The translations under genes were made by a program, and so were the position numbers. DNA of 64,000 nt from Conchocele bisecta (Eukaryota; Mollusca; Bivalvia; Lucinida; Thyasiridae), in NCBI GenBank assembly GCA_029237695.1, contig CM055275.1, positions 87,594,433 through 87,658,432 on the forward strand. The letters run 5' to 3'. Positions 11,147 to 23,011 of the stretch are shown here, piece after piece. Each line of letters opens with the position of its first letter. Position 1 is the stretch's first letter. The notes under the pieces were generated by a model. That model was not told the DNA's origin. It searched no databases and was given only the letters and a program-made list of their open reading frames with translations.

Positions 11147-12067
11147 ATGTCCTACGATTGTCCAAAACGTGACCGGTCCTCAGCTTACAGAGCAGCAGCA
11201 GTCGAGGAAGAGAGACATGTAAGTTTTGCGGATAAAGAACAGAGAGGTCGGTACAGAGGTAGAAATAGAGGTAGAGTGGAAGGGCACACTAGAGGCAGAG
11301 GTAGAGGTAGATGGCAAAACACGGAACAACCAGGGGAAAACCAAGGACATTTCTGTATGGTTGATATCGACACCACTATTGAAAGTTCTGGTAGCGGGAT
11401 ACAGCCGGAGTTAATTAACGGATGTACATTTGGTATGGACAGGCTACCCGTAGCAGAGGGCACATTAAATGGGAAAAAGGTCACAGTAATGCGAGATACT
11501 GGGTGTACCGGGGTGGTCGTCAGGGAAGGTTTAGTACAACCAGATCAGTTTTTAAGCAAGGTTTCAACATGCATGCTGGTAAATAGGAGCAAAATGAGTG
11601 GAATTCCTACCGCCCGGGTGGATCTAGATACACCTTTTTTCAAAGGTCAGGCAGAAGCCCTTTGCATGACAGATACAATGTATGATGTTACCATAGGTAA
11701 TGTAGACGGGTCAGAATTACCAGTGATATCCGATTTTAGAGGCGCAAAATCGTGCGCAGTTGAAACTAGGTCACAAACGACAGCCCGAGACGAATCATAT
11801 AAGACCCTCAAAGTCCCTACCGCAATCGCGAACGTATCACGCGATGAATTCAAAGAGGCGCAGGCACATGACGTCACATTGACGTCGGTTCGAAATAATG
11901 CAAAAGACGGAACGGTACGGTCAAGTAAGAACGGAAACAAATCGAAATTTGCGTACCGAAAAGACTTGTTGTATCGTAATTTCGAATCGATAGGGTCAGG
12001 TAGGATGTACCATCAGCTGGTAGTCCCAAAAACACTTAGGAATACCGTGATGAAAGTGGCACATTAA
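11147..12067 (+). CDS. pol: Gag tail, protease and integrase N-terminus, copy 1
   Basis: This is an uninterrupted frame of 306 residues. It carries the end of the CCHC knuckle, an RG-rich stretch and a retropepsin segment with the catalytic DTG at 11,494-11,502, followed by 'CTGVVVREG'. It then passes directly into the integrase N-terminal zinc-binding region ('RKDLLYR', 'QLVVPKTLR', 'VMKVAH'). No reverse transcriptase lies between protease and integrase. The frame ends at TAA 12,065-12,067, immediately after the first histidine of the HHCC zinc finger; the same TAA is present in copy 2. The frame continues in phase after the stop, so it reads as a nonsense mutation or a read-through site. 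I favour mutation. Confidence 0.8.
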   Translation: MSYDCPKRDRSSAYRAAAVEEERHVSFADKEQRGRYRGRNRGRVEGHTRGRGRGRWQNTEQPGENQGHFCMVDIDTTIESSGSGIQPELINGCTFGMDRLPVAEGTLNGKKVTVMRDTGCTGVVVREGLVQPDQFLSKVSTCMLVNRSKMSGIPTARVDLDTPFFKGQAEALCMTDTMYDVTIGNVDGSELPVISDFRGAKSCAVETRSQTTARDESYKTLKVPTAIANVSRDEFKEAQAHDVTLTSVRNNAKDGTVRSSKNGNKSKFAYRKDLLYRNFESIGSGRMYHQLVVPKTLRNTVMKVAH

Positions 12068-12073
12068 TCAATC

Positions 12074-13087
12074 ATGGCGGACCATTTAGGGGTTAAGAAG
12101 ACAACTGATCGTGTGTTATCAGAATTTTATTGGCCAGGCGTGAGCAGTGACATTACACGGTTTTGTAGGTCTTGTGACATATGTCAAAAGACTGTGTCAA
12201 AGGGACACATCACAAAGGTTTTGTTAGGAACTATGCCGTTCAAACGAGTCGCAGTTGACATTGTAGGGCCAAGTTTTCCAGCTACCGATCGAAAGAATCG
12301 TTACATACTAACGTTAGTTGATTATGCAACTAGGTACCCAGAAGCGGTACCACTAACAGGCATCGAGGCCGAACGAGTCGCGGAAGCTCTCGTGGATATG
12401 TTCAGTAGACTGGGTATCCCCGAGAAGATGCTCACCGATCGGGGTAGTCAATTTACGTCGGCAGTCATGGAGGAAGTTAGTAGATTGTTATCGCTGAGAC
12501 AATTAACCACGACACCGTACCACCCACAGTGTAACGGTCTCGTGGAACGGTTCAATGGTACGTTAAAGCAAATGCTTCGTAGAATGGCAAGCGAACGTCC
12601 CAAAGATTGGGACAAATACATTAACGCGCTCTTATTCGCGTATCGCGAAGTCCCTCAAGAAAGTTTGGCTTTCTCAACGTTTGAACTATTGTACGGAAGG
12701 ACCGTTCGGGGTCCGATGAGCATACTAAGAGATCTGTGGTCCGAGACGGACATAGAGGACAACGTCAAAACGACGTATCAGTACGTCCTCGACTTGCGCG
12801 AACGGCTCGAAAAAACGTGCGAAATCGCGCATGAGAACTTGAAGAGTGCGTCCAAAAAGTACGCAAAGTACTACAACCGTAAGACCCGTAGTAGGCAGTA
12901 TGCAGTGGCAGATCAGGTACTTGTACTACTACCGACAGACAACAACAAATTGCTGCTTAGGTGGAAGGGACCATACCCCATAACAGAGGTAGTTAATGAG
13001 TGGGATTGGGATAGGGTTGTACATGGGAGGGAAGTTGAAAACCTTTCATGCAAACATTTTGTTAAAGAGGTACGAGACTATGCCTGA
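12074..13087 (+). CDS. int: Integrase core and C-terminus, copy 1
   Basis: A 337-residue frame begins just after the TAA. It contains the rest of the HHCC finger ('ADHLG', 'FCRSCDICQK') and the catalytic triad: D in 'VAVDIVGP', D in 'TDRGSQF' and E in 'GLVERFNGTL', with 35 residues between the second D and E. A GPY/F module ('LRWKGPYPITEV') follows. The catalytic core is intact. The C-terminus diverges from copy 2 after a small insertion near 13,005-13,025, which shifts the frame so that the conserved 'FHAN..LKRYE' region lies in another frame. The product would insert element cDNA into chromosomes. Because the element lacks RT, it could act only in trans. Confidence 0.85.
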   Translation: MADHLGVKKTTDRVLSEFYWPGVSSDITRFCRSCDICQKTVSKGHITKVLLGTMPFKRVAVDIVGPSFPATDRKNRYILTLVDYATRYPEAVPLTGIEAERVAEALVDMFSRLGIPEKMLTDRGSQFTSAVMEEVSRLLSLRQLTTTPYHPQCNGLVERFNGTLKQMLRRMASERPKDWDKYINALLFAYREVPQESLAFSTFELLYGRTVRGPMSILRDLWSETDIEDNVKTTYQYVLDLRERLEKTCEIAHENLKSASKKYAKYYNRKTRSRQYAVADQVLVLLPTDNNKLLLRWKGPYPITEVVNEWDWDRVVHGREVENLSCKHFVKEVRDYA

Positions 13088-13493
13088 GCACCCGGGGAAG
13101 GGAATACTCACTGTAATAAATGCGGCCGTGATAGATGACACAGTAGAGGGGGATCCTAGTCCAAGTGGGTGTAGTGCCGAAGAAAACATGTTATGTCCCA
13201 GGGGATTAGAGTCCGATACGGAGAGCAGAGTTGACCTGTCGCCTGATTTAGGCAAGAAACAAAAGACCCAAGTCAAAGAGATCTTACGGGAATTCACCCA
13301 TGTCCTGAGGGACGCACCAGGACACACCCATATAGAGAAACATGTGATAACATTTTCAACGCAATACCCATTAAGAATTAAGGGGTACCCTATCCCATTT
13401 AAGGTCAGGGAAACAGTCAGCCAGAATGAGTATTGTTGCGATAAAAGGGGCCGACAATCTGGGGCAGACTACCTGAGCAGGATATCGGGGTAG
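13088..13493 (+). pseudogene. RT/RNase H remnant, copy 1
   Basis: After the integrase linker the frame shows the N-terminal edge of a Gypsy-type reverse transcriptase (about 13,235-13,410: 'KTQVKEILREFTHVL', 'DAPGHTHIEKHVI', 'KGYPIPFKVRE'). It jumps within a few codons to the extreme C-terminus of RNase H (about 13,430-13,485, ending 'ADYLSR' in a shifted frame). The YxDD palm, thumb and RNase H catalytic core are absent, a loss of roughly 1.5-2 kb compared with complete elements (family knowledge). Copy 2 has the same junction. The ADYLSR end directly before the polypurine tract shows that RT-RNase H was the last pol domain here. Confidence 0.75.
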
Positions 13494-13551
13494 ATTCAGC
13501 TGTGCCAACGTGTCTCGCGATTATGCACGAAAGTGTAAACACTTTTTGTTT

Positions 13552-13560
13552 AGGGGGGAG
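13552..13560 (+). other. Polypurine tract, copy 1
   Basis: AGGGGGGAG lies three bases before LTR 2 and is preceded by a T-rich run, as expected for the plus-strand primer of an LTR element. It is repeated at 20,472-20,480. Confidence 0.7.
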
Positions 13561-13563
13561 ATA

Positions 13564-16105
13564 TGTCGCGTGACACGTGCATTCTTGTACATTCCGGATT
13601 TCCGTATAATTGTATATTTGTGATGTGTGGTACTGTGTTGTATTGTTGTGCGTACTATTGATTTCACATACCTGTGATTCCACATACCTGTGATTTCACA
13701 CACCTGTGATTTTTACATACCTGTGAGTTTAGCATGTACATTTGCCATGTACAATGTGCGTGTAATAACGGGGCTTATGTTGTATTGGTGGAAATACGTT
13801 TAGGCGTGTCCTTTTTGCGGATTTTAATACACGTCCATTTTGTGAGCAATGTTTTACTGATGTCACGCCATATTTGCCACAGACTATGCATGTGTGTGGT
13901 AGAGAACTCGTTGACTGCGTGTGCTGGTTTCGCTAGGAAGAGACCCTTTTAGTATTACGGATGTCCACTATCCGTGCCGGCCGAGTTTGTCCGCGTGTCA
14001 GTTGTTCACCAGATAAGGGACCTTCTGTAGGTGAAGCCAGTATATAGCGCAGACCATACCATGGTCTGCCCTGTTATGTATGCTACGGGTTAGTGTTTCA
14101 GCATAGCCTGGTACTGTTGGCCTGGTACTGGCCAACACGGATATATCAGATCCCATACTGATGATGCTTTGTGTCGTGATATTTCCGTAAATGACCACGA
14201 TATTTGAGTTTAGTATGTGCTACACTCTCATTTGAGTGTACAGCCCGTAGGACCGATATGGAGGGGTTTGGCGGGGCCAAATAAGCGACCTTCGCATGTC
14301 GAGACCAGTCGAGTAGATTTCGGATTATGAGATCTGGGTCTATAGTGTGCAGATTTATGGTAGTGTGGGATATACCATGTTGGATGGTATTTATTCCGCG
14401 AGGGCTGTACACTAGTTTGGTTGAATTTATGGCGTGGGAACATATATTTATGCCAAATATAACCCACGGGTGAAATGGCAAAAGCCATGGTTTTGTAATA
14501 TTTATGTGAGATGTCGAACGAGGGGTAGGCATATTCATTATTCCGTGCGTAGTTTCACTGGTGCGTATATAAGCGATGTCTCGCTATGTGTTGGTGGGAC
14601 ACATACTTTCTGGTAACAGAAGAATAGTACTGTATTCACCAGTGACACGGAGGATTTTGGTATGTACCTACAACATTTTATTTCAGCTGTGATTTGCCGT
14701 TGTTCGATTCCCGTTTTAGTCCGTTGTGCATCCTGTCTGTCTGTCTGTGCGTATTCGTCCAGTAATTGGAGACACATTTCATTTTTGTAGCTCTTGAGAT
14801 CGCTCCAGCGAGCCACATTGGACGTTTTGGTCCACTCGTTGAGGGCAGACCCCAGTCAGTGCAGAGTACCAGGTCGTCCGAGTGTCCGTACGTCTGTCTG
14901 GCGCAGTGTGTGTAGCAGCTCCGTGTACAGGCCTGTATAGAGCAGTGTGTGATTGCTACATCGCGTTCAACAGACAGTCACAGCCATAGATTAGTGAAGT
15001 GAAACGCCATACACACATATCATATCATTATACTACCACCGAGTTGAATGTCACCTAAGTGAAACTTTTCCCGGCGTCTTTGCCAACGTGATAATCGCCA
15101 TTTGTATTATATCGGAACTTTACATCCGGTCTACCACTTCCGGTATTACAACCCATTGATTCACCATGGATACTTTACATCCGGTCCACCACATCCAGGT
15201 TGCTACTGTCGAGTGATACCATAGGAACTTTACATCAGGTCCACCATTTCCGGAAATAATACTACCTTTGGAACTTTACTTTCGGTACCAGCTTCCGGAA
15301 CATTATCGTTATTGACTATCATGTGATGTAACCACATCCGGTTTTGACTTATGACATTCAGACTTTGGAAATACATTGCATAGGCAATACATATGTATAC
15401 TTTGATAGTGTATGGTAATACTCCCATCATGACATATCATGGCTAAGGGATGGTAGTAAGACTACATATATTGTTTATGGATTAATCCACTTGAAGTTGG
15501 ATAATAGCCATATTGGTGACTAGACCTCATACTGCGGGTGAAGCAGACCTTGGGACCTTGATACTCAGAGGTTACCACTATCTATTGAGATACGCCAGTA
15601 CTGGGGTAGCTCAGATGATTCTCATTTGTCCTCCAATGTTTCGTTCTGCCATGTTGTACTTGTATGTTATTTCACTTTGATTAGCAATCATCAAAGTACG
15701 TGTGCATTCATACTATTGTCCACTACGGGACCATTGAGATACCACATACTGAGTTTATTCGTCTATAGCTTTTAAGTTGCGTTAAAGTATAACAGTCAAT
15801 TGGCTTACAAACTTGTACTTGAATAGTATCATGCACCGTACAGTGATGTTCGCATATCAATGTATCATGTATTCCTGTGTGTTCCCCATGTACTATTGTG
15901 TACATTATAAGTGATTAAGTGACTACGTGTACTTTTCTACTCTAGCCTATCCCTTACACTTCAACTGCATTGTTACCACTTTTCGTTCGTCAGATCAAGC
16001 TAGATTGGCCATAACGTCATAACAATTGAAGTATACTTGGTTCATATGATAATAGCGGAGACAATTTGTCTCAATCATTCCTGACCTTGGTAATGACCTT
16101 AGACA
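13564..16105 (+). repeat. LTR 2 (central, 2,542 bp)
   Basis: This full-length LTR is shared by both internal units, serving as 3' LTR for copy 1 and 5' LTR for copy 2. It starts TGTCGCG and ends AGACA. It has the same internal repeats and TATATAAG box as LTR 1. Confidence 0.9.
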
Positions 16106-16106
16106 A

Positions 16107-16123
16107 TGGTGTCAGAAGTGGGG
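16107..16123 (+). other. Primer binding site, copy 2
   Basis: Identical to the site at 9,194-9,210 and likewise one base downstream of its LTR. Confidence 0.7.
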
Positions 16124-16777
16124 TTTGTTTCCTCTTTTACAATCAGTTTCTTCAAAGCAGTTGAAGTAAGGAGGCTAGAATAGCTGTACCCCTAGTGTCG
16201 TCAAAATTCAATCTTGTATTTGTTTGCCTTGGGAGTTAAGGTAAGATGCCCTCCAACACTTAGGCACTAATACATCACCACATACATGATTTGACTACCT
16301 AGGTACAGAAGTATAGAGTTGAGACGATTTTGTGAGATAGTCGATGTAAGGGTCATTGTAACTTTCGATTTGTTGAACAGTACCTCCCTGTGATGATGGC
16401 ACAGCGGGTGGTCTAGGTTATCATTAGATACTTCTACATCTGAGGCGAGATTACTACCACTATTACATTGTGTATGAACAATACTATATCCTGCCAGGTG
16501 TCTATAACCAGTCCCCAAAATATTTGTGTCCAGTACCATAGAGGAGGAATTGTAAATATACCATTACATTAGACCATACATATACCGGATTGACTTACCC
16601 GAATTGAGAAACTTATACCGTCGTTAGGAGTAGAGACCGATTGATTTACCTTAACCTTATAGACGTGAAGCAAGAGACTCGCACATATCACCACCAAGTG
16701 ATTTGAGTGCTAGAGACCTTGTGTACCGTCGGGTAAAGCGTGTAAATCGATAATCCGGAGTTGAGTTGAGAGTGAGA

Positions 16778-18261
16778 ATGTCGTCAATTAAGGAGCTAAT
16801 GGAGATAGGCAAAAGCTTAGGGCTAGCAGATTCAGAGTTAAGGGCCTTTGTAAAAGAAGAGCAGGAGAGAGAAAGACAGGAAAGACTAGAGGCTAGGCAG
16901 GCTGAGAAAGATAGGTTAGATGCTGAGCGGTTGGCTAAAGAGGTTGAGCGACAGATGGAGAAAGATAGGTTAGATGCTGAGCAGTTGGCTAAGGAGGTTG
17001 AGCGACAGGCTGAGAAAGATAGGTTAGATGCTGAGCAGTTAGCTAAGGAGGTTGAGCGACAGGCTGAGAAAGATAAGTTAGCAGGTGAGCGACAGATGGA
17101 GAAAGATAGGTTAGATGCTGAGCAGTTAGCTAAGGAAGTTGAGCGACAGATGGGGAAAGATAGATTAGATGCCAATGAAGCACAGTTGGCTCTAGAATTC
17201 AAATTGCGAGAACTAGACACTAAGCATCAGGTAGAAATGGTAAAAGTAGAAAGGGGAGAAGTAGTAGATGAAGAGAGACATGATAGGGTCTATGGCAGAG
17301 CATTCGGTCCGAAGCTGCCACATTTTGATCAGAATAATGACAACATGGATAGCTACTTAGCTAGATTTGAGTGGTACGCAGCAATTCAAAGGTGAGAGAG
17401 TGGTCACTACACTTGAGTGCTTTATTGAAGGGCAAGGCATTAGATGTATATTCTAGACTGCCTATTGATGATGTCCTTGACTATGATAAGTTGAAATCCG
17501 CATTGTTGAAATGTTTTGATCTAACGGAAGATGGGTTCAGACGCATGTTCAAAAACACCAAACCTGATCACAGTGAATCATTTGTGCAATATGTCAGTCG
17601 GTCAAAGAACTATTTAGATAGATGGTTTGAGTTAGGTAAGGTGAATAGAACATATGAAGGAGTACTAGACTACATGATCAGAGATCAGATGTTAAGTATA
17701 TGCAGTCGTGAGCTCTATTTATTTCTCAAAGAGAAAACATTTGACTTAATAGATGAGATGGCGGTTCAGGCAGATTACTTTGCAGAAGCTAGAGGAGGTA
17801 GCAAGTATGTAGTTCAGAGGTAACAGTTACTACTAGCAACAGAAATGAGTACAGGTCAGTAGATAACAGAGGCGCAAGGTAAGTAGAGTGCAGATAATCG
17901 ATCCAGAGATAGGAGTCGAGATGGGAGGGACGGTATCAGGTAGGGGTAGCTATGATAGAAGCCCGAGTAGAGGTAGTTATGGCAAAAGTACCAGCAGGAA
18001 CGGCTACGATAGGCATCGCGGGACATGTTACCATTGTGGCAAAGAAGGTCACATGTCCTACGATTGTCCAAAACGTGACCGTCCTCAGCTTACAGAGCAG
18101 CAGCAGTCGAGGAAGAGAGACATGTAAGTTTTGCGGATAAAGAACAGAGAGGTCGGTACAGAGGTAGAAATAGAGGTAGAAGTGGAAGGCACACTAGAGG
18201 CAGAGGTAGAGGTAGATGGCAAAACACGGAACAACCAGGGGAAAACCAAGGACATTTCTGT
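16778..18261 (+). pseudogene. gag: Gag, copy 2 (broken)
   Basis: It has the same layout as copy 1: coiled-coil repeats (16,880-17,170), capsid-like segment (17,290-17,800), CCHC knuckle (about 18,025-18,070) and RG-rich tail. Start ATG 16,778. The frame lacks copy 1's TAA but has its own TGA at 17,393-17,395, a TAA at 17,821-17,823 and frameshifts near 17,870 and 18,080-18,130. Lesions private to each copy show independent decay after duplication, or sequencing indels. Confidence 0.85.
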
Positions 18262-18753
18262 ATGGTTGATATCGACACCACTATTGAAAGTTCTGGTAGC
18301 GGGATACAGCCGGAGTTAATTAACGGATGTACATTTGGTATGGACAGGCTACCCGTAGCAGAGGGCACATTAAATGGGAAAAAGGTCACAGTAATGCGAG
18401 ATACTGGGTGTACCGGGGTGGTCGTCAGGGAAGGTTTAGTACAACCAGATCAGTTTTTAAGCAAGGTTTCAACATGCATGCTGGTAAATAGGAGCAAAAT
18501 GAGTGGAATTCCTACCGCCCGGGTGGATCTAGATACACCTTTTTTCAAAGGTCAGGCAGAAGCCCTTTGCATGACAGATACAATGTATGATGTTACCATA
18601 GGTAATGTAGACGGGTCAGAATTACCAGTGATATCCGATTTTAGAGGCGCAAAATCGTGCGCAGTTGAAACTAGGTCACAAACGACAGCCCGAGACGAAT
18701 CATATACCCTCCCTCAAAGTCCCTACCGCAATCGCGAACGTATCACGCGATGA
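18262..18753 (+). pseudogene. pol: Protease segment, copy 2
   Basis: Same DTG protease as copy 1 (DTG near 18,400). The frame breaks near 18,705 through a small indel ('ataccctccctcaaag' against 'ataagaccctcaaag' in copy 1). The integrase N-terminal part continues at 18,665-18,967 in another frame and ends at the same TAA as copy 1 (18,965-18,967). Confidence 0.75.
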
Positions 18754-18973
18754 ATTCAAAGAGGCGCAGGCACATGACGTCACATTGACGTCGGTTCGAA
18801 ATAATGCAAAAGACGGAACGGTACGGTCAAGTAAGAACGGAAACAAATCGAAATTCGCGTACCGAAAAGACTTGTTGTATTTCGAATCGATAGGGTCAGG
18901 TAGGATGTACCATCAGCTGGTAGTCCCAAAAACACTTAGGAATACCGTGATGAAAGTGGCACATTAATCAATC

Positions 18974-20009
18974 ATGGCGGACCATTTAGGGGTTAAGAAG
19001 ACAACTGATCGTGTGTTATCAGAATTTTATTGGCCAGGCGTGAGCAGTGACATTACACGGTTTTGTAGGTCTTGTGACATATGTCAAAAGATTGTGTCAA
19101 AGGGACACATCACAAAGGTTCCGTTAGGAACTATGCCGTTGATAGACACTCCGTTCAAACAAACGAGTCGCAGTTGACATTGTAGGCCAAGTTTTCCAGC
19201 TACCGATCGAAAGAATCGTTACATACTAACGTTAGTTGATTATGCAACTAGGTACCCAGAAGCGGTACCACTAACAGGCATCGAGGCCGAACGAGTCGCG
19301 GAAGCTCTCGTGGATATGTTCAGTAGACTGGGTATCCCCGAGAAGATGCTCACCGATCGGGGTAGTCAATTTACGTCGGCAGTCATGGAGGAAGTTAGTA
19401 GATTGTTATCGCTGAGACAATTAACCACGACACCGTACCACCCACAGTGTAACGGTCTCGTGGAACGGTTCAATGGTACGTTAAAGCAAATGCTTCGTAG
19501 AATGGCAAGCGAACGTCCCAAAGATTGGGACAAATACATTAACGCGCTCTTATTCGCGTATCGCGAAGTCCCTCAAGACAGTTTGGCTTTCTCAACGTTT
19601 GAACTATTGTACGGAAGGACCGTTCGGGTCCGATGAGGCGATGAGGCATACTAAGAGATCTGTGGTCCGAGAAGGACATAGAGGACAACGTCAAAACGAC
19701 GTATCAGTACGTCCTCGACTTGCGCGAACGGCTCGAAAAAACGTGCGAAATCGCGCATGAGAACTTGAAGAGTGCGTCCAAAAAGTACGCAAAGTACTAC
19801 AACCGTAAGACCCGTAGTAGGCAGTATGCAGTGGCAGATCAGGTACTTGTACTACTACCGACAGACAACAACAAATTGCTTCTTAGGTGGAAGGGACCAT
19901 GCCCCATAACAGAGGTAGTTAATGAGTGGGATTATAGGGTTGACATGGGAGGGAAGTTGAAAACCTTTCATGCAAACATGTTAAAGAGGTACGAGACTAA
20001 GCCTGAGCA
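18974..20009 (+). pseudogene. int: Integrase, copy 2 (frameshifted)
   Basis: The HHCC part (18,974-19,150) is followed by an insertion of about 18 bases and a 1-base loss near 19,140-19,190 that break the frame before the first catalytic D. The D and E motifs are present in the 19,310-19,636 frame ('TDRGSQF', 'LVERFNGTL'). A further small insertion near 19,630 separates the C-terminal GPY/F part (19,720-20,009), which retains 'FHANMLKRYE'. This C-terminus is better preserved than in copy 1. Confidence 0.8.
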
Positions 20010-20414
20010 CCCGGGGAAGGGAATACTCACTGTAATAAATGAGGCCGTGATAGATGACACAGTAGAGGGGGATCCTAGTCCAAGTGGGTGTAGTGCCGAA
20101 GAAAACATGTTATGTCCCAGGGGATTAGAGTCCGATACGGAGAGCAGAGTTGACCTGTCGCCTGATTTAGGCAAGAAACAAAAGACCCAAGTCAAAGAGA
20201 TCTTACGGGAATTCACCCCATGTCCTGAGGGACGCACCAGGACACACCCATATAGAGAAACATGTGATAACATTTTCAACGCAATACCCATTAAGAATTA
20301 AGGGGTACCCTATCCCATTTAAGGTCAGGGAAACAGTCAGCCAGAATGAGTATTGTTGCGATAAAAGGGGCCGACAATCTGGGGCAGACTACCTGAGCAG
20401 GATATCGGGGTAGA
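20010..20414 (+). pseudogene. RT/RNase H remnant, copy 2
   Basis: The same truncated RT N-terminus and RNase H C-terminal stub as copy 1, joined at the equivalent position (about 20,335-20,350). An extra base near 20,219 shifts the frame relative to copy 1. The shared deletion must predate the tandem duplication. Confidence 0.75.
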
Positions 20415-20471
20415 TTCAGCTGTGCCAACGTGTCTCGCGATTATGCACGAAAGTGTAAACACTTTTTGTTT

Positions 20472-20480
20472 AGGGGGGAG
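20472..20480 (+). other. Polypurine tract, copy 2
   Basis: AGGGGGGAG three bases before LTR 3, as in copy 1. Confidence 0.7.
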
Positions 20481-20483
20481 ATA

Positions 20484-23011
20484 TGTCGCGTGACACGTGC
20501 ATTCTTGTACATTCCGGATTTCCGTATAATTGTATATTTGTGATGTGTGGTACTGTGTTGTATTGTTGTGCGTACTATTGATTTCACATACCTGTGATTC
20601 CACATACCTGTGATTTCACACACATGTGATTTTTACATACCTGTGATTTAGCATGTACATTTGCCATGTACAATGTGCGTGTAATAACGGGGCTTATGTT
20701 GTATTGGTGGAAATACGTTTAGGCGTGTCCTTTTTGCGGATTTTAATACACGTCCATTTTGTGAGCAATGTTTTACTGATGTCACGCCATATTTGCCACA
20801 GACTATGAATGTGTGTGGTAGAGAACTCGTTGACTGCGTGTGCTGGTTTCGCTAGGGAAAAGACCCATTTTAGTATTACGGATGTCCACTATCCGTGCCG
20901 GCCGAGTTTGTCCGCGTGTCAGTGGTTCACCAGATAAGGGACCTTCCATAGGTGAAGCCAGTATATAGCGCAGACCATACCATGGTCTGCCCTGTTATGT
21001 ATGCTACGGGTTAGTGTTTCAGCATAGCCTGGTACTGGCCAACACGGATATATCAGATCCCATACTGGTGATGCTTTGTGTCGTGATATTTCCGTAAATG
21101 ACCACGATATTTGAGTTTAGTATGTGCTACACTCTCATTTGAGTGTACAGCCCGTAGGACCGATATGGAGAGGTTTGGCGGGGCCAAAAAGCGACCTTCG
21201 CATGTCGAGACCAGTCGAGTACATTTCGGATTATGAGATCTGGGTCTATAGTGTGCAGATTTATGGTAGTGTGGGATATACCATGTTGGATGGTATTTAT
21301 TCCGCGAGGGCTGTACACTAGTTTGGTTGAATTTATGGCGTGGGAACATATATTTATGCCAAATATAACCCACGGGTGAAATGGCAAAAGCCATGGTTTT
21401 GTAATATTTATGTGAGATGTCGAACGTGGGGTAGGCTATTCATTATTCCGTGCGTAGTTTCACTGGTGCGTATATAAGCGATGTCTCGCTATGTGTTGGT
21501 GGGACACTATTTTTCTGGTAACAGAAGAATAGTACTGTATTCACCAGTGACACGAAGGATTTTGGTATGTACCTACAACATTTTATTTCAGCTGTGATTT
21601 GCCGTTGTTCGATTCCCGTTTTAGTCCGTTGTGCATCCTGTCTGTCTGTCTGTGCGTATTCGTCCAGTAATTGGAGACACATTTCATTTTTGTAGCCTCT
21701 TGAGATCGCTCCAGCGAGCCACATTGTACGTTTTGGTCCACTCGTTGAGGGCAGACCCCAGTCAGTGCAGAGTACCAGGTCGTCCGAGTGTCCGTACGTC
21801 TGTCTGGCGCAGTGTGTGTAGCAGCTCCGGGTACAGGCCTGTATAGAGCAGTGTGTGATTGCTACATCGCGTTCAGCAGACAGTCACAGCCATAGATTAG
21901 TGAAGTGAAACGCCATACACACATATCATATCATTATACTACCACCGAGTTGAATGTCACCTGAGTGAAACTTTTCCCGGCGTCTTAGCCAACGTGATAA
22001 TCGCCATTTGTATTATATCGGAACTTTACATCCGGTCTACCACTTCCGGTATTGCAACCCATTGATTCACCATGGATACTTTACATCCGGTCCACCACAT
22101 CCGGGTTGCTACAGTCGAGTGATACCATAGGAACTTTACATCAGGTCCACCATTTCCGGAAATAATACTACCTTTGGAACTTTACTTCCGGTACCAGCTT
22201 CCGGAACATTATCGTTATTGACTATCATGTGATGTAACCACATCCGGCTTTGACTTATGACATTCAGACTTTGGAAATACATTGCATAGGCAATACATAT
22301 GTATACTTTGATAGTGTATGGTAATACTCCTATCATGACATATCATGGCTAAGGGATTGTAGTAAGACTACATATATTGTTTATGGATTAATCCACTTGA
22401 AGTTGGATAATAGCCAAATTGGTGACTAGACCTCATACTGAGGGTGAGGCAGACCTTGGGACCTTGATACTCAGAGGTTACCACTATCTATTGAGATACG
22501 CCAGCACTGGGGTAGCTCAGATGATTGTCATTTGTTCCTCCAATGTTTCGTTCTGCCATGTTGTACTTGTATGTTATTTCACTTTGATTAGCAATCATCA
22601 AAGTACGTGTGCATTCATACTATTGTCAACTACGGGACCATTGAGATACCACATACTGAGTTTATTCGTCTATAGCTTTTAAGTTGCGTTAAAGTATAAC
22701 AGTCGATTGGCTTACAACCTTGTAATTGAATAGTATCATGCACCGTACAGTGATGTTCGCATATCAATGTATCGTGTATTCCTGTGTGTTCCCCATGTAA
22801 TATTGTGTACATTATAAGTGATTAAGTGACTACGTGTACTTGTCTACTCTAGCCTATCCCTTACACTTCAACTGCATTGTTACCACTTTTCGTTCGTCAG
22901 ATCAAGCTAGATTGGCCATAACGTCATAACAATTGAAGTATACTTGGTTCATATGATAATAGGGGAGACAATTTGTCTCGATCATTCCTGACCTTGGTAA
23001 TAACCTTGACA
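20484..23011 (+). repeat. LTR 3 (2,528 bp)
   Basis: Full-length LTR starting TGTCGCG and ending TTGACA, followed by the right CGTAC duplication (23,012-23,016). A few small deletions make it shorter than LTRs 1 and 2. Confidence 0.9.
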
